Program-made: the position numbers and the translations under genes
The notes under the pieces: generated by a model
The model's database searches: none
The model's input: only the letters and a program-made list of their open reading frames with translations
What the model was told of the DNA's origin: nothing
Shown: one piece after another, positions 63,920 through 64,000 of the stretch
Position numbering within the stretch: the first letter of the stretch is position 1
How the letters are laid out: each line of letters begins with the position of its first letter
DNA from: Deltaproteobacteria bacterium
Lineage (GTDB): Bacteria; Myxococcota; Myxococcia; SLRQ01
Assembly: GCA_029210625.1 (NCBI GenBank)
Contig: JARGFU010000003.1
Coordinates: 62,001 to 126,000, forward strand
Direction of reading: 5' to 3'
Length of the DNA: 64,000 nt

Positions 63920-64000
63920 TCAGAAGATGTAGTAGCGCAGGCCGGTCCGCAGCGAGCCGCCGCCCATGACGACCGGGAAGGCCAGGCGCTTGAACCACCA
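63920..64000 (-). CDS. C-terminal end of an outer-membrane beta-barrel-like protein (partial)
   Basis: Only 26 codons and a stop lie inside the window. The sequence ends GSLRTGLRYYIF, with alternating hydrophobic residues and a terminal Phe, the sign of a last beta strand in outer-membrane barrels. The gene continues beyond the right edge. Confidence 0.55.
   Translation of the reverse strand, partial: WWFKRLAFPVVMGGGSLRTGLRYYIF

Overview
This is high-GC (about 70%), densely packed DNA from a Gram-negative bacterium. The style is that of Myxococcota or a related former deltaproteobacterial lineage. Evidence for this: Cys-rich lipoproteins with Gly/Asp-rich linkers, a Hanks-type kinase carrying PEGA domains, an IgGFc-binding-like secreted protein, Tat and lipobox signals, outer-membrane barrels and a PilT-type ATPase. 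No rRNA, tRNA, CRISPR array, insertion sequence or phage gene was seen, and no gap between genes exceeds 300 bases. Identifications come from reading motifs by eye; no database search was possible.

Layout. 1-6.3 kb: a radical SAM gene, then a minus-strand redox operon (DUF6599-like, DUF362, NapH-like polyferredoxin, ferredoxin-type aldo/keto reductase). 6.4-12.4 kb: a fatty-acid-hydroxylase-type gene divergent from an operon of TetR, radical SAM, CrtC/AttH-like protein and a fusion of an SCP2-like domain with both halves of a 2-oxoacid dehydrogenase E1. 12.4-18.4 kb: small lipoprotein, membrane protein, metallo-hydrolase, TerC, barrel protein, C45-type lipoprotein. 18.5-23.8 kb: a TetR-controlled operon (ThDP enzyme, BASS transporter, epimerase, SDR). 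23.7-29.8 kb: a membrane glycosyltransferase-like protein and two tandem carbamoyltransferases. 30-32.2 kb: a PilT-like ATPase with a duplicated N-terminal domain. 32.2-36.4 kb: a selenocysteine peroxiredoxin and napDAB. 36.5-45 kb: lipoproteins, hydrolases, a glycosyltransferase. 45-50 kb: Ser/Thr kinase and a triple-DsbA protein. 50-54 kb: a TusA/PP-loop sulfur-transfer operon, a GT2 glycosyltransferase and MsrA. 54-64 kb: gdhA with a PEP/pyruvate-binding regulator-like protein, a PLP-enzyme fusion with a GMC oxidoreductase, an IgGFc-like lipoprotein, and the end of an outer-membrane protein.

The most notable observations are these. (1) A peroxiredoxin is split by an in-frame UGA exactly at the peroxidatic cysteine, with a well-formed bacterial SECIS hairpin just downstream, so it is a selenoprotein that automated callers would break in two. 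(2) TAnnnT -10-like boxes lie 6-8 nt upstream of the start codon at 13 transcription-unit starts, including two divergent pairs, which suggests widespread leaderless transcription. (3) A lipid-binding SCP2-like domain is fused to a complete E1 alpha-beta enzyme inside a TetR/radical SAM cluster and may define an undescribed lipid-derived pathway. (4) A PLP enzyme is fused through an internal Tat-like segment to an oxidoreductase small subunit. (5) Two perfect-armed TetR operators sit exactly 42 bp apart.

Themes that link the genes are periplasmic redox and thiol chemistry (Sec-peroxiredoxin, MsrA, DsbA-like protein, Nap, polyferredoxins), sulfur transfer to RNA, and lipid or small-acid metabolism under TetR control.
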